Shown here one piece after another: positions 36,301-47,690 of a stretch of 64,000 bases of DNA. The notes beneath the pieces were generated by a model, which was not told where the DNA came from, ran no database searches, and was given only the letters and a program-made list of their open reading frames with translations. Positions within the stretch are counted from its first letter, which is position 1, and every line of letters begins with the position of its first letter. A program made the translations under genes and the position numbers. Source of the stretch: Chalciporus piperatus (taxonomy: Eukaryota; Basidiomycota; Agaricomycetes; Boletales; Boletaceae); NCBI GenBank assembly GCA_038093975.1, contig JBBPTG010000068.1, positions 1 to 64,000 on the forward strand, written 5' to 3'.

Positions 36301-36573
36301 GCTTATCGCTCCTCCCAGCTGCCACTCTTCGCAACTGAGCCGAATGGTTCCCAGCGAGTAAAGAATAAGTATATCATGGAACGACGAAACTGGTGTGCGG
36401 CTTGGTGGGATCGTACTTCGGGGGAAATGGTTTTTGATATTAGAGTTGAGAAAGAGAAGGGTGTGGGTGAAAGTGTCGGGTATGTCTCTCTACTTGCGCT
36501 GAATGATGGGCGAAACTGATATTTCTGTAGGTATGAAGTGCGAACCCCTCCTCCGCAGTGGGTAGCAGGGTAA
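33357..36573 (+). CDS. PhoD-like phosphatase domain protein (fungal PhoD_2 type)
   Basis: The ATG at 33357 begins MDSIGWRAHRQAEK, then DDEFYHLQGQRGPDGRFVPV. The family features follow through many exons: LQLMVGPLLRYDTVDANGLW, WRGAALIV, GQEIYVYAGHAG, LGSNELCIKYSINNGIQLSF, PAANQNMRWAAHSCNGFSAG, KEPFHVLVGGGDQLYCD, then the phosphatase core with DDHD, SFLSYMGPNVRILMLDCRAE, VIQLGVPIAYPRMVLLE, RLRITFLSGDVHCAAVGVL and YRYMINVTTSAIVNTP. The last exon ends RTPPPQWVAG, stop 36571-36573. The GDQLYCD, DDHD and SGDVHCA blocks are metal-ligand motifs of PhoD-type metallophosphoesterases. The substrate is unknown. Confidence 0.88.
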
Positions 36574-36687
36574 AAATACTACGATTTTCTTCGCTATACT
36601 TCGTTTTCGCGAGGTATACATAACAACGTCTCTTACTTATGTGTATGTAAACTTTGTAAAGGTTGCATATTAAAACGCGAGGATGCT

Positions 36688-38619
36688 TTACAGCAAGTGG
36701 TTCAGATCGAGATCCATTGCTGGCGTCGGGTGCATTTCCTCCTCTACCTCCATATCCCCTTCTTGCTCCATATCCCCTTCCCCAACACCTTCCAGAACCT
36801 CAGAATTATAGCCACTTTCCGTTTCGGGTACATGATGATAATCGACACTGGACGCAGCAGTAGGTGCTGGCGAATGTGCCTCCAGGTCCTCCGGCATCAA
36901 CAGTGTAGGAGCGAGCAGCGAAGATACCGACGGCTCGAACCGGTCGTCCAGCACGGCTGCAGAATCATCGTTGGCAATGGATGTCTCGCGAAGAGATGAG
37001 GCGGTGTGAGCAGCAGCCTGACGCAACTCTGCTTCCTTGGCCCGTTTCTTGGCCGCGTTTTGTTGCCTCCTTTCTCTTTGTGCCTTCTTGGCCACTTCTG
37101 CTTTATCCTTCTCGGCGCTCAATGCTGCCTCGCCTTTGGCATCCTCCTCCTCCTGTGCGTCGAGATCCCATTGTTCTTGCAGGAACTCGGGATAACGCTC
37201 GCATATTGGCCGCCACGTCCGCTCTTGAGATGGCTTTACGTCCTCTCCAGACGTGCTGGGAAGGAGGCTCTCGATGTCTGGAGGAGGCGGGAACTCGAAA
37301 TCTGGACCAGGATTGATCCTCACCCGAGCATAGTTGAACAACGATATGAAGGGGTAATACCCAAGTGTTCCGTCATCGAAGGGGTTCTCTTTATGCTCTC
37401 GTGGTGCACCTTCTTTTGGCCGTTTCCTAGAGTTCTCCTTGTCCGTTTTTCGTGTCGTTGGCAAGGGAAGGTAATCATACAAGTCGCTGAATGCGATGTT
37501 CTGACACTCGCCGTTCACGAAGAAGGCGATATGAGATCCTTTCAACTCGGGGAGGGGTCGCAAGGCGGGAGCTTCCGTTCCAGGACCTTTGCGCTCCGGC
37601 AAGGCCTTGGCACCTGAGGACTTCTTGTTCGGCGGAGCAGAAGGTACAGAAGCCGTAGTTGAGGCTTTGTTGGAGAATTCCATGAGCTTGATCATCTCCT
37701 TGCTCTGAGCGTACTCGAGGCTTTCAAAGTACTCTTGCGCCTTGAACTCGATGGCTATACGTTCACGCTTCAAGTGCGCGGGGTCATGAGGGTCTGCAGG
37801 ACGAGGTTTTCGTCGTGGGGGTAAGTAGATGTACATCCCGATAACGTCGCCTGAGCGGAAGCTACGACCGTACGGACGCGGTCGGGACAATGTCACCTTA
37901 TCGCCAGTCTTGTCCCTGATTCCGTAGGAGTACCCATCTAGCCCGACTGGACCATTAAGCGGTGCCTCGCGTCGCGCCCAGCCAAGACGAACGTGACTGC
38001 CCTCGCACATATTGGCGTCTGGGGGGTCTGGCGTGCGATCGCCCCCGCCGCACTCTATACGTACCTCCATGTACCATGCCCCCTCTCGTATGGGCGCGTT
38101 ACAACGCGCGCTGCGGAATCCCCGTGCGCCGAGGAGGCCAAGTCCGTCAGGGGTGACCTTGACGAACGAACTACGATCCTCCCAGCTCACGCGGAAACAT
38201 GGAGGCGCACTCTCGATGGTACGACAGGGGAGGACAGATCCAGGAGGCGATACGCCAGCTGGGACGTAACGGAATCCGATTCTATTCATGGCGAGTTGAT
38301 CGGTGGAGTGGTAGGTGACATTGAGGGTATCTGGGAAGGTCGGAAAACGGGATATTGTGAGACGGGGACGGGAGAAGAAGTCGTTTCGGGCGGGAAGGAC
38401 GACGTTGGCGGTGGGGTTGGCGTTGGCATTGGTATCGGAGGGTGCTGGGGATGGTTCGGGATGGGAATGGGCGACTTTGCGTCGTTTGGTGGGATGGTTG
38501 TTTGGTGCAGTTAGACCTGGCGTGGAGGGTCGTGATGACTCGGATGGGACGTTCAGTGAAGCGGATGGCATCTCTCGTGTCTGAAGGAAATATTGGCAAG
38601 GATCGGGGGAAGACAACAT
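36688..38619 (-). CDS. Ash2/Bre2-type SPRY subunit of the COMPASS H3K4 methyltransferase
   Basis: A single open frame of 643 codons from the ATG at 38617-38619, unusual here for having no introns. A Ser/Pro-rich N-terminus with a basic patch PTKRRKVAH precedes RLTISRFPTFPDTLNVTYHS. The split SPRY domain includes GLGLLGARGFRSARCNAPIR, EGAWYMEVRIECGGG, GSHVRLGWARREAPLNGPVG and LDGYSYGIRDKTGDKVTLSR, then FRSGDVIGMYIYLPPR, GSHIAFFVNGECQNIAF and GTLGYYPFISLFNYARVRIN. The C-terminal part has an Ala/Lys/Glu coiled coil (about 37160-37020) and ends in DLDLNHLL. The SPRY blocks match Ash2L/Bre2, which with Swd1, Swd3 and Sdc1 activates Set1. Confidence 0.92.
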   Translation of the reverse strand: MLSSPDPCQYFLQTREMPSASLNVPSESSRPSTPGLTAPNNHPTKRRKVAHSHPEPSPAPSDTNANANPTANVVLPARNDFFSRPRLTISRFPTFPDTLNVTYHSTDQLAMNRIGFRYVPAGVSPPGSVLPCRTIESAPPCFRVSWEDRSSFVKVTPDGLGLLGARGFRSARCNAPIREGAWYMEVRIECGGGDRTPDPPDANMCEGSHVRLGWARREAPLNGPVGLDGYSYGIRDKTGDKVTLSRPRPYGRSFRSGDVIGMYIYLPPRRKPRPADPHDPAHLKRERIAIEFKAQEYFESLEYAQSKEMIKLMEFSNKASTTASVPSAPPNKKSSGAKALPERKGPGTEAPALRPLPELKGSHIAFFVNGECQNIAFSDLYDYLPLPTTRKTDKENSRKRPKEGAPREHKENPFDDGTLGYYPFISLFNYARVRINPGPDFEFPPPPDIESLLPSTSGEDVKPSQERTWRPICERYPEFLQEQWDLDAQEEEDAKGEAALSAEKDKAEVAKKAQRERRQQNAAKKRAKEAELRQAAAHTASSLRETSIANDDSAAVLDDRFEPSVSSLLAPTLLMPEDLEAHSPAPTAASSVDYHHVPETESGYNSEVLEGVGEGDMEQEGDMEVEEEMHPTPAMDLDLNHLL

Positions 38620-39405
38620 TTACTTTCGTCACGTGACACAGGCGCGTCGAGACGCGATTAGATTCGACACTTTGAAGTTACTTTGAAGCAATGACTTGGC
38701 ATCGCATAACTGGTTGAGAAACACATGTATCCAACACTAGATCTAATTTACCAGTCTATGACAAACATGAGGCCTTGAGGTCTGCCATTCCATTTCCGTT
38801 TGCGATCCCCGCGGGCAGCAAGATCCACCATGTGTTCCGTAGATCGTATGTAGTCATACGGCAATCCAGCACCCAACGTTCCAGTGAAAATATATGGGGA
38901 CAGAAGAATATGGCATGATCTTTATGTCATACAGTCGCAAGAAGTCTGTGACTCGTAAAAGAAAGAAAAAGGCAAACCTAGTGTGGCGACATCGTGTTCG
39001 AAGTTCGGGGAGGTTCATTAAGAACCTGATCATTAAGGGAATGGCCTCCACAAGCCTACGGACTTGTAATCTTCGTGGACACACCGCGTCCCAACGCCAT
39101 GGTTCGAGTCTGTGCAATGCGTCATCGCTATACTGCTATAAGCGCATCAAGTCTCGATCGCGAGTTGTTTCCCGATCTCTGCCAGGCTGTACCTTGTGGC
39201 CATACTACGTCAATGATCAGAAGCATGATGCACGTCTCAGTTGCTGCCGATCCTCGCGAAATCCTCGCGTCGTATAGTGATTTTGAAGAGTCTGCTGATT
39301 AGTCTATATGGTTCGGATGCATATTATCAGGGGCACGTGACTTGTCACCCTCAAGGTATGACTGAGTTTCAGCGTTTCTGCTCACCATCTCTCGCCACGA
39401 TCATT
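38620..39405. other. Divergent intergenic region
   Basis: About 790 bp between the COMPASS subunit and the E2 gene. A CACGTG is present near 38630. A tRNA-Thr-like anticodon stretch near 39060 was examined and rejected. No gene is supported. Confidence 0.4.
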
Positions 39406-40496
39406 ATGACTGCCTTGCGGTGAGCCGTGTATTCTCTCAGGGGTGACGGAATGCAGACTGACAAGGCTCTAGGCGTATCCAAAAGGTGCTACCCTTTCTG
39501 TATTGACGAGGATTGTATTGATGAGCCTGTCCAGGAACTGAAAGACATCATCGCGAAGCCCATTGATGTACGTACTCTGCTGATGCCGTCCACAAGATTA
39601 CACCGTCATCACATACATAGGATTTGACTGTCGAACCCGAAGAAGACAATCTTTTCCTTTGGAACTGCACTGTGAAAGGCGCAGTCAGTGCTTCTTCCAT
39701 CCGAATGGCCACTCTACTGGCAGGCTGATCGTTCTCCAGTCCGATAGCCCCTACAAAGGTGGAACATTCCGCTTCAAGGTCGAGCTCCCGCCTAACTTCC
39801 CATTCAAGGCCCCTAATGTAAGCAACATCGTGTCCCCACGCATAGGCGAGACACGTATATATTTTTGCCCCTCCCCCGAAACGTTTCTTGCGTTGCTTCC
39901 GCCGCCTGACAGCGTTTTTGTCCATGTCGTTTACGTACCTAACGATCCGCGGTTGTCAGGTTGTGTTCCAGACCAAGATCTATCACCCTGGGATCAACGA
40001 CGAGGGCAGCATTTGCGTGCCCATTCTACGTGATGAGGTGAGTCCACGGACCTCCTTGGAGTTGGATGATGTCAACGGGACGAGATTGCGATGAGCTTGA
40101 GTTGTCCATTTGATGTGTTCTAACAATCGATCCGCCACAGTGGAAGCCTTCCATCACTCTGTCAACTGGTGGGTTGACATGTCTTCTTTTCCTTCTTTGA
40201 TCTTCGGATATGAACGAAGCATTCCGCAGTGCTTGCGGTCATCCAAGAGAAGCTGAATAACCCGAGTTCCGATGATCCATACGAACCTGACATCGCTGCA
40301 GTAAGTTCTTGCGACGCTCGTCCCTTGACTTCGGTGATCGATATCGTTCTGTTTAGCTACTAAAGAGCGATAAAGCCAAGTTCGTGTCTAACGCGAAGGA
40401 ATATACGAAGAAGTGAGTGAACTTCTGGTCTTTTCTTCTCTGAATTGACCACTGACAATTACTTCTGTCGACTGAACTCATAGGCATGCTATGTAA
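39406..40496 (+). CDS. Ubiquitin-conjugating enzyme E2 (UBC4/UBE2L3-like) with an HPG motif
   Basis: Nine short exons. The first is only 14 nt (ATG at 39406, MTALR), followed by a 13-nt exon at 39473-39485 (RIQK). Joined with later exons it reads MTALRRIQKELKDIIAKPID, DLTVEPEEDNLFLWNCTVKG, SDSPYKGGTFRFKVELPPNF, KIYHPGINDEGSICVPILRD and WKPSITLSTVLAVIQEKLNN. The end is VSNAKEYTKKHAM, stop 40494-40496. The UBC fold is complete and the active-site Cys is in GSICVP. The usual HPN motif reads HPG: the Asn that supports catalysis is Gly here. About 150 residues, a normal minimal E2 length. The cognate E3 and exact E2 class are not determined. Confidence 0.9.
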
Positions 40497-40570
40497 CGTC
40501 CGATTCCGGGCACCCAAACGCTTCGCCATTCGGCCAACTGTAGCGATAGAACGAAACACGAGAGGGTACC

Positions 40571-41160
40571 TTACATATCCCACGAAGATGCCCAGTTGAA
40601 ATCAAGTCTTGTCTGTACTATTCGTTTGCTCAAGATTTCATTACTCCCGGCGCTGTTTAGATAAGTCTGAGCCCACGTCGACGTTCTGGAACGGCGGCGA
40701 CCTGAGAGTGAGATTGGGATAGGAGTTGATGCCTGATACGCACCCGAAAGCGGTAGGATGAAGGAGCTGAGCGGGTCAAGTTTGCCCAGGCTTATTGTGC
40801 CTCTTTGAAGATAGATGGTGCCGTAGGAATGGTGCTGGTTTATCAGTGTATCCTCGGGGCTCCTGGGATAAAAATGCACGACACGAGGACGGTATGACAG
40901 GAGTTCCAATGTATATTTACTGTCCCCCATGGGGAGTCTTCTACACGCTCACGTGCATATGCCAACCAAATTATCGGAGCTTGGGTCGTCGCGGTCATCG
41001 TGTTGAACGTCGACTCCATCTCGCTGTTCGTCTGGCGTATCTTTCGATTTACGTATCCTGATAGCGGACACTTGGCTCTGGGTCCGTGAACCCATAGTTG
41101 GCCAGTCTCAGCCCCCGCACTCACGGTCCAAAGCCTGCCTGATCGTTCCGTAAACACCAC
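40571..41160 (-). CDS. Hypothetical protein, weak gene model
   Basis: A minus-strand ORF of 119 codons (40571-40930) that can be extended upstream to an ATG at 41158-41160. This needs one intron starting GTGAGTGCGG and a second splice near 40930, whose intron would be only about 32 nt and therefore doubtful. The predicted protein is hydrophilic with a Ser/Arg segment and no recognised domain. It fills the gap between the E2 3' end and the next gene's promoter. It may be noncoding. Confidence 0.25.
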
Positions 41161-41288
41161 AACTCGTGTTCACCACGTTGCCTGTCATTTCCCCTCACAA
41201 GCCTGCAGAACTCGAGATCTAATCCGAGCCGTCCTTGCTTCGTTTGCGTCAGCCAACGTGTTCAAAACGAGGGAAACAACGCGCTCAT

Positions 41289-44200
41289 ATGCATCGTCTT
41301 CGGTACGTTCCTCGCTAATTCCTGTCTATCCGAGTCACCACCTCAATTCATACTATTCTCCCTCTTACTTTCGATCTTCCCGACCCTGCACGACAACAGC
41401 AAAAAGTCCGAACCCCCCAGGGCTTCTTCGGTCCTTCACAACGACTCCTCGCAAACATCTGAAGACGAGCGTTTCGCTGAGCTCCCCTCCGCGGACAACT
41501 TTCGCACTTCCCTCATCCTTCCCGAGTGCGTCTCTTTTCTTACCGCACATCAATGACATCGTCTTATAGCATGGATGTAGCCTTACCCGCCGGTTTACAC
41601 TCCTTCGAAGCTCTACTGGCGCACCAATCACCTTTGACGATCTCAAGCTCAAATTTGCCGAACAGAGAGCTAGGGGAGCCCAACACCAATTATCAGAGGT
41701 TGAGGAGGAAATGATATTGCAGACGCTTGGCCGCATTCGTTCCAAGCATACCAATCGAACAAACCGCGATGATGCCAACACCAATAGCACCACGGAGACT
41801 GGTATAGACTCCGACTATATTCCCGAGCGCTCGTCACATCTCTCGAGCAACACCACCTCGACTACCTACCCCGCTTCTTCTGTCACGTCATCGCCCCGCT
41901 CCACGAAACGGTACAGCAATAATCTGTTCTCGTCAGGACGCCTCCGAGATTACAACTACCTTCGCACAATTTCGAAGAGGAGCCATCAAAGTGATGTATC
42001 AATCACGCACACGGAGTCGAGTCAGAGTCTAAGAGAGGACACATCTCTGAACTCGTCAGAGAGCCTACGACCGGCCACTCCAGAAGGGAGTGGTCTTACC
42101 TCATCGCCCCCTTCGAGTCCCAATGAGAAGACACCTGTCGCACGTACAGCTTCCCTTGTATCCTTCAACGAAGACTTTCCGCCACAATCAAGTGTAGACA
42201 AGAGCGCCGCTCGCCTCTCGAAACGAGCTTCTGCTGCGCTCGCACAGGTTATAAAGGAATTCGAGGAAGAAGCAGAAGACGAAATTGTCTTGCCGCGAAC
42301 TGCACATCCAGTTTCGCGATCCAACGACTCTGATTCTTCACGCGTGGCGAGTGATTTCAAGGAGTCGTCGGAATCAGGTACTTCGGTGAGCCCATAATAA
42401 CCCTCTGGTCATTTATATGCTTCTTACGCATGATCTGCAGAATCAGCCTACCCTCCATCGATCATCCCCTGACTATGAAGCAGGCACCGCTATATCATCT
42501 GATAAGCATATTATGATAGCGCATGATACCCAGCGATTATCCCCCACTCCTTACGGCCGCTCCGGGACAGTTTCACCGACACCTCGCCTACCGGGATACA
42601 TACCCGGGATGCCTCGACCTATGACGCCGCATGAATCTTCGTTCGACAACGACGATATCCGTTCACATTCCACAACGCCACGTGCCGCTTCGCCCACGAA
42701 TGGTGCAAGCATCGCCACAGCTTCCATCTCATCGACTCTGCTCAGGCGAGGTTCCGACGCATCTCGAAGCACGCCTCGCCCCACTTCTCCCCAGACTCAT
42801 GCCTCCACGAGTCCCTATCGGAACAGTAGTGGAAGGCGTACACCGGATGCCAGCCAGTGTGACAGTACGAGTGGAACCGAACAGGAAGGCTCTGTCGCAT
42901 CATCTGTATTCATTCGCCGTCGACCAATATCACCTTTGTCTGGCACAGCATTCCAGCCGATGGCTGTTTCCCCTCGACCCAGCACGCCTTCAAACATCAC
43001 GTGGACTGTCGGAGCTTCTGCAACCCCCGAGAAGTCCCGCGTCAAATCTGACAGTAGATCAACGCACAGCAGAAACGGGAGTCAGACAGAGACAGAACTT
43101 CAGACCACTATGGACCGTTCCAAATCACCTTCGAGGTCTGTGCGCTCCCCAGTACCACCTGAGTCTCCCAGCGCTTCGCAACAAACATTTGACCCCAAGG
43201 CAAATAGGTCAGCTAGTCCTGCCGATTCACGGGCGCCTTCAAGTCTGTCCACGTATGACTTCGGCGGCTCTACATTGTCCTTTGGTAGTCGTCTTAGATC
43301 CCCAACCCCAACTCAGACCCGCAATGCGGCGTCTCCCACATTCCCTTCCCCAGACTCCAACAATAATGCCCGTTCTTCCAAGCAACACTCCAAATATCAT
43401 TCCAACCATTCCTTCGGTGTATCACAACTCTCTTTCTCCCCAAATGGGAATTCCTCTCGTTCTTCTTTAGAATCTACTGGTTCGAGCTATCATTCTTGGG
43501 ATCCTAGTCAGAAGAACCGCGATACTCTCGACATCTTCAACGGATCTATCGGACAAACACAGCCTTCGTGGCATGGTGTTGACAAGTCAGATTCCACGAC
43601 ACCTGGTAGTTCTCAAGATGAACGCGACTTCGAGGCCATTATCCGGCGTTACACAGGACTTACCAAGTCCGATTTCGTCGTAATACAGGACAAGCTTGTT
43701 GGGGCCGCGCTCCACAAAGCTACTCTTCCTGATACTCGTGAGAGGACCAATTCTTTGCGCAGGCGAAGACCCTCGACCTCTCAATCAAACTACTCGGTCA
43801 ACGGCCGGGTAGGTTCCTTTGTTTTGTTTGGGTTACAAACGTTGACCTGCTATACAGGTTATGAGTCCAACGCCGACTCAAATTGCCCCGACTGCCCCAC
43901 AAGCCGCTGGTCAACGATCGCCCACCGTGAATAATAATGCCAAGGCTAACGCTCTCTTGGAGTCTGTGGTGGACAGCATCCAGGTGACCATAGAGCATCC
44001 CAAGGTAGAAGACGACGCCCAACCTGAAATCTCACCTACAACGCGAAGAAACCGAGATCTCGCCCGTGCTCTAGGCTTCCCAAATGATGATTCGGACCGT
44101 CTGATTGCACCACAGATATCCTATCAGGAATCTTCGTCTACCTCGGTATCACCCACAGTCGAAGCCATCTTTCCCCTGGACTCTCCCCGAGATGTGGAAG

Positions 44201-46379
44201 GTGTTGGACCTCTGCAATCGGCGGAACTGTACCCCCGCTCGACATTATCCCCTGGTCCTCTTCCCCAACGATCCCAATCCATGCGAAATCCTCGACTGAC
44301 GCCACTCGATCAGGAGGTGCTTGCCAAAGAAATCCAACGCAAGGCCGATGCAGCTACTGCAGCTCTGATGAAGTCTCCCTCTGTCAGAAAGTACTCCGAC
44401 ATGAACGCCTCGAGTCTATCTGTGTCTCGTAAGAAAATCGACCCGAGCCAGATATCCGAACCCCGGCTACTCTCAGCCCCTACCAGTGTGGAGGCAATCC
44501 CATTACCTCAGCTTATCTTGACTCCTCCAGTTAGCCCCCAACCTTCGCTTGGCATTACCCAGAGAATGAGGCGCTTCAGGAACACGCTGAGAGTGAAGAA
44601 TCCTACAGCTGGCGAGGACATTACTCATTTCCAGACCGATCTCCAACCCCAACCAGCTCCTGCTCCTGCTTCAAGTCTTGGTCGGCGTCCGACTCTCCCT
44701 CTATCAAGGTTCGGTCCTGGAAGTTCAACTGAATTAGCCAAACTCAAGACCCCAAATTCTAGTCCTCCCGCTTCGGCTGCCCCAGGTTTCAAAGGGTTGA
44801 TGGCCCGCTTTCGAAAACCTCGCACACTGGACAGCACGGGAGACAGTCACTCCAGTGGGCATTCTCGGACGTCACCAACCACATCATCGCCTACTGCGTC
44901 ATCTCACCATGGACACGCTCGGGGAGCTACTGCCCCTTTCGCCCCTCCCACCGCTGTCAATCTACCTTCGGGTGAAGGGAGCGCTCGGCAGGCGCTCGAT
45001 ACTTCCGCTAGCAATGTCGATTCCGCTGCAGTGCAGCAGCTCTTCGAAGCAGCATCAAAGATTGGGCTCGACCAGGTAGCACTGAACGACTTGCTCGCGC
45101 GCTCTACCTCCATTCCTCGAGCAGCAGGTTGGAGTTGGGCCGGGGGATCATCCTCGACAATTGTCAATACGCCTCCCACCCCTGGTACGCAGCCGTTCAG
45201 TATCCTGGACCGAATACGCCCAGCTACCCCCTCTGATAAGCGTCAGGACGATGACGATCCCGCTAGCGGTTCAGATGACAAAACTGTGAGAAAGCTATCC
45301 GTCTGGAAGTCGGGAGAGCCTGCCCAAATCCGCCAGAACCGTCAAATCCCCGAGAACGCTGCCGTCCTTCGAAGAACTCTCATCTTCCCCTCGGAGTTTC
45401 GAGCTTCCAAAGCCGACTTGAGTCAGGTGAACCGGAAAGCGTCAACGAAACGGCACCGCCGTTCGGGTAGCGCTACGTCTGCTCAATCAGCACGCTCTGT
45501 GCATGACCGGGCGCCAACACCTCCACCTCCGAAATCTAACGGTGGTCGTCGTTTCTCTACGGATAAATCCCCGCCAGTTCCTGCGCTGGCGGCTTCCATT
45601 GGCGCACAAGCCAAGGCACTCCTCCGAGCACCCTCCAGTGTTGCGGCTGAGAAACCGAGTTCCGCATATGATTCTCTGTGGGTAATTTTTACCCCATCCA
45701 ACCGCGGTTTATTCATAATCTTTAATTGACCAGCTACGAAATGGATTCTGGTGAGAGCAAACATACAAGTGCCGTCGTTGACGACGCGGGAACTGCGCAC
45801 GACCAAGCCGTCCAGGAGGGCCCCGCCGTGGAGGTGATAGAAATGGCCAACGGTGAAACGATCTGGTAAGTGCTTGGTAGTTGCTAGGCGTCATCCGAAA
45901 TTCTGATTTTCTCCCAGGTCCATCGTCAACGGGCTACGAGACGATGATGTTGATTATTGGGACGCCCCCAGGCCCAGTATGGCTTCGGAACGTTCGACCC
46001 AGGAGAACGGGGACGGTGTACAATTATTTGTAAAGGAACACGCCAGGACAACATCCAAAGGCAGCAGTTCTTCGATCAATTCCCGTAAAAAGGCTTCTCA
46101 GAGCACGAACCGCCCTGAAACCAAGGCAAGTCCCATCCTTTATCTCATAGATTACGCCACAAACCAATGTCCTGCGACTAGGTTTTTTATAGCTCGCCTG
46201 CGCAAATTGGCCGCCTGATTGAAAACCTTTCTCAAGGCATGGACGCCGGCTCTTTCAACTTTATCCTTAATCATCCTCCTGGCCGTTCCACCGCGAGTTC
46301 CATCCACTCTGATGCCGAGAGTCAGTGGACCGTAGAAGAAAAATTGGAGCAAATGCTTGGCGCTATCAGAAATTCTTGA
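41289..46379 (+). CDS. Large intrinsically disordered conserved basidiomycete protein
   Basis: The model starts at the ATG at 41289 (MHRLR), splices to KKSEPPRASSVLHNDSSQ, EDERFAELPSADNFRTSLIL and then, by an acceptor at about 41581, PDLTRRFTLLRSSTGAPITF and DDLKLKFAEQRARGAQ, an ordered helical N-terminal block. About 1,300 residues of Ser/Thr/Pro-rich sequence follow (41710-45680) with few introns and many S/T-P sites. Small conserved islands: NRDLARALGFPNDD, LTPLDQEVLAKEIQRKADAA, VQQLFEAASKIGLDQVALND. The terminal exons carry VEVIEMANGETIWSIVNGLR, AQIGRLIENLSQGMDAGSFN and VEEKLEQMLGAIRNS, stop 46377-46379. I recall similar N- and C-terminal blocks from other basidiomycete proteins of unknown function. 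A scaffold role is possible but unproven. Confidence 0.8.
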
Positions 46380-46531
46380 ATGCTGGATTTATTGTGTGGA
46401 CATTCCCCTCTTTACGACGTTTTCTCTTCGTTCATTTGCTTGATTGTTGGTTACATTAACATAAGCGTCCTGGATATACCCGTCTGTCATACAAATTGGG
46501 ATATAAATAAGTGGTCATCGTCGATCTTAGA

Positions 46532-47218
46532 TTACTCCAGATTCCAATCCAACCAGCGGTTGAGATTGAGCGAGATAAGAACCTCCAACAGGAACAGTCC
46601 GTCAGTGAAATTGTACTCCAGGGTGCCATGGGAGGGGCCGATGGGTGTCGCTTGAGGGAATCGGCGGTAGATGGCAATCGGCGGGGTGTGGGGACCCGCA
46701 GAGAGCTAGAAGCGGTGTCGACGCTGTCTTCAAAAAGGATCAGATGAAACATACCTCATAAGACTTGCAGTCACGATAAGGGCGTCGCCATTCATAGAAG
46801 TGGCCATCGGCTGCCTGAAAGCGGCGGGCGCTGAGGAGAAGAAAAAATAATCTTGAATATCGCCTCGAGTCGTTCTGGCATGAGCTTGGCATTACCTAGG
46901 GCACGAACCGGACATGACCAGGTGCTCCATACGGAATTCTCTATCGCCAATAGTGGCGACACCGAGGCCGTTTCCGTGCGCGTCCCAGTCGAACGCGGCG
47001 ACAGGATTTCTGTCGCTGCAAATCTACAAGGAAGCAGCGGGCGGTCAGCATGACGTTCGTCGAGCGTCAGTTACACGTACCGTGGTACGCGTCGTGGTGG
47101 GAGACGTAATGGCAGTCTCGAATTCAAAGAAGACTGGCTTCTCGTCCTCCCCGATGACGATGCAGCCATCACGAGGGTCGTCTCTGCCAGTGAAGTAAAC
47201 AGTGTGTTCGAAGGACAT
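46532..47218 (-). CDS. DUF6593-like basidiomycete protein
   Basis: The ATG at 47216-47218 gives MSFEHTVYFTGRDDPRDGCI, then VIGEDEKPVFFEFETAITSP. Short introns lead to ICSDRNPVAAFDWDAHGNGL, REFRMEHLVMSGSCP, FQAADGHFYEWRRPYRDCKS and PPIAIYRRFPQATPIGPSHG. The last exon ends LISLNLNRWLDWNLE at 46532. A beta-rich domain with paired Trp/Tyr segments (FDWD, YEWRR, AIYRR) fits the DUF6593 family, common and multi-copy in mushroom-forming fungi and thought to resemble a tubby-like fold. Function unknown. The name rests on memory of the family pattern. Confidence 0.7.
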
Positions 47219-47690
47219 TTCAAGGTGGGTTGTTGTCCATGAATTGTCAAACGCAGGCCTTCATATACGAAAAAAAGGGCCTGAGCCGTGGTTCAGTCAT
47301 TCGGACAAGTGCTGCACTCGTGATCTCGAGGAGCCGGTCCATGGAGAGAAAATACCTTATCGATCGTGGAGCACTTCCATCTGCGAGGAACACACAGATA
47401 GAACGAACGGAGATCCACTCAAAAGCGTCCGGAAAAGATGGGGTCCTGAATCTCTTCCGAGACTCGTGGCGATCAATGTCAAATATCACAGCTAAAAGGT
47501 TAATAGTGGTACTTCCCGTGAGCTTTCCAATTCCGGGGTACAGGAAGATTGATTGAATTGTAGCGAGCTAGGTCATTTGTTATCAGGGAGAGGGCACGAA
47601 TATGTAAGATGGCAAGAGCAAGAAAGCACAACTAGAATTGCAACGACTGACTTCACGTAATATGACTTTCAGAAAATAGTCGAGATTGGT
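47219..47690. other. Intergenic
   Basis: About 470 bp between two minus-strand genes. An 80-codon minus ORF (47247-47489) has no recognised domain and no in-phase junction with the BTB gene. Confidence 0.35.

Noticed and set aside
37006..37617. 203-codon plus ORF
   Set aside because: Shadow of the COMPASS SPRY gene on the other strand.
39040..39125. tRNA-Thr-like string (GGACTTGTAATC) followed by GGTTCGAGTC
   Set aside because: No D-arm or A box fits the spacing, the anticodon stem does not pair and the acceptor ends are not complementary.
42631..43470. 279-codon plus ORF overlapping the disordered protein
   Set aside because: Alternate frame of the Ser/Pro-rich exon; the main frame continues in phase across introns with conserved end blocks.
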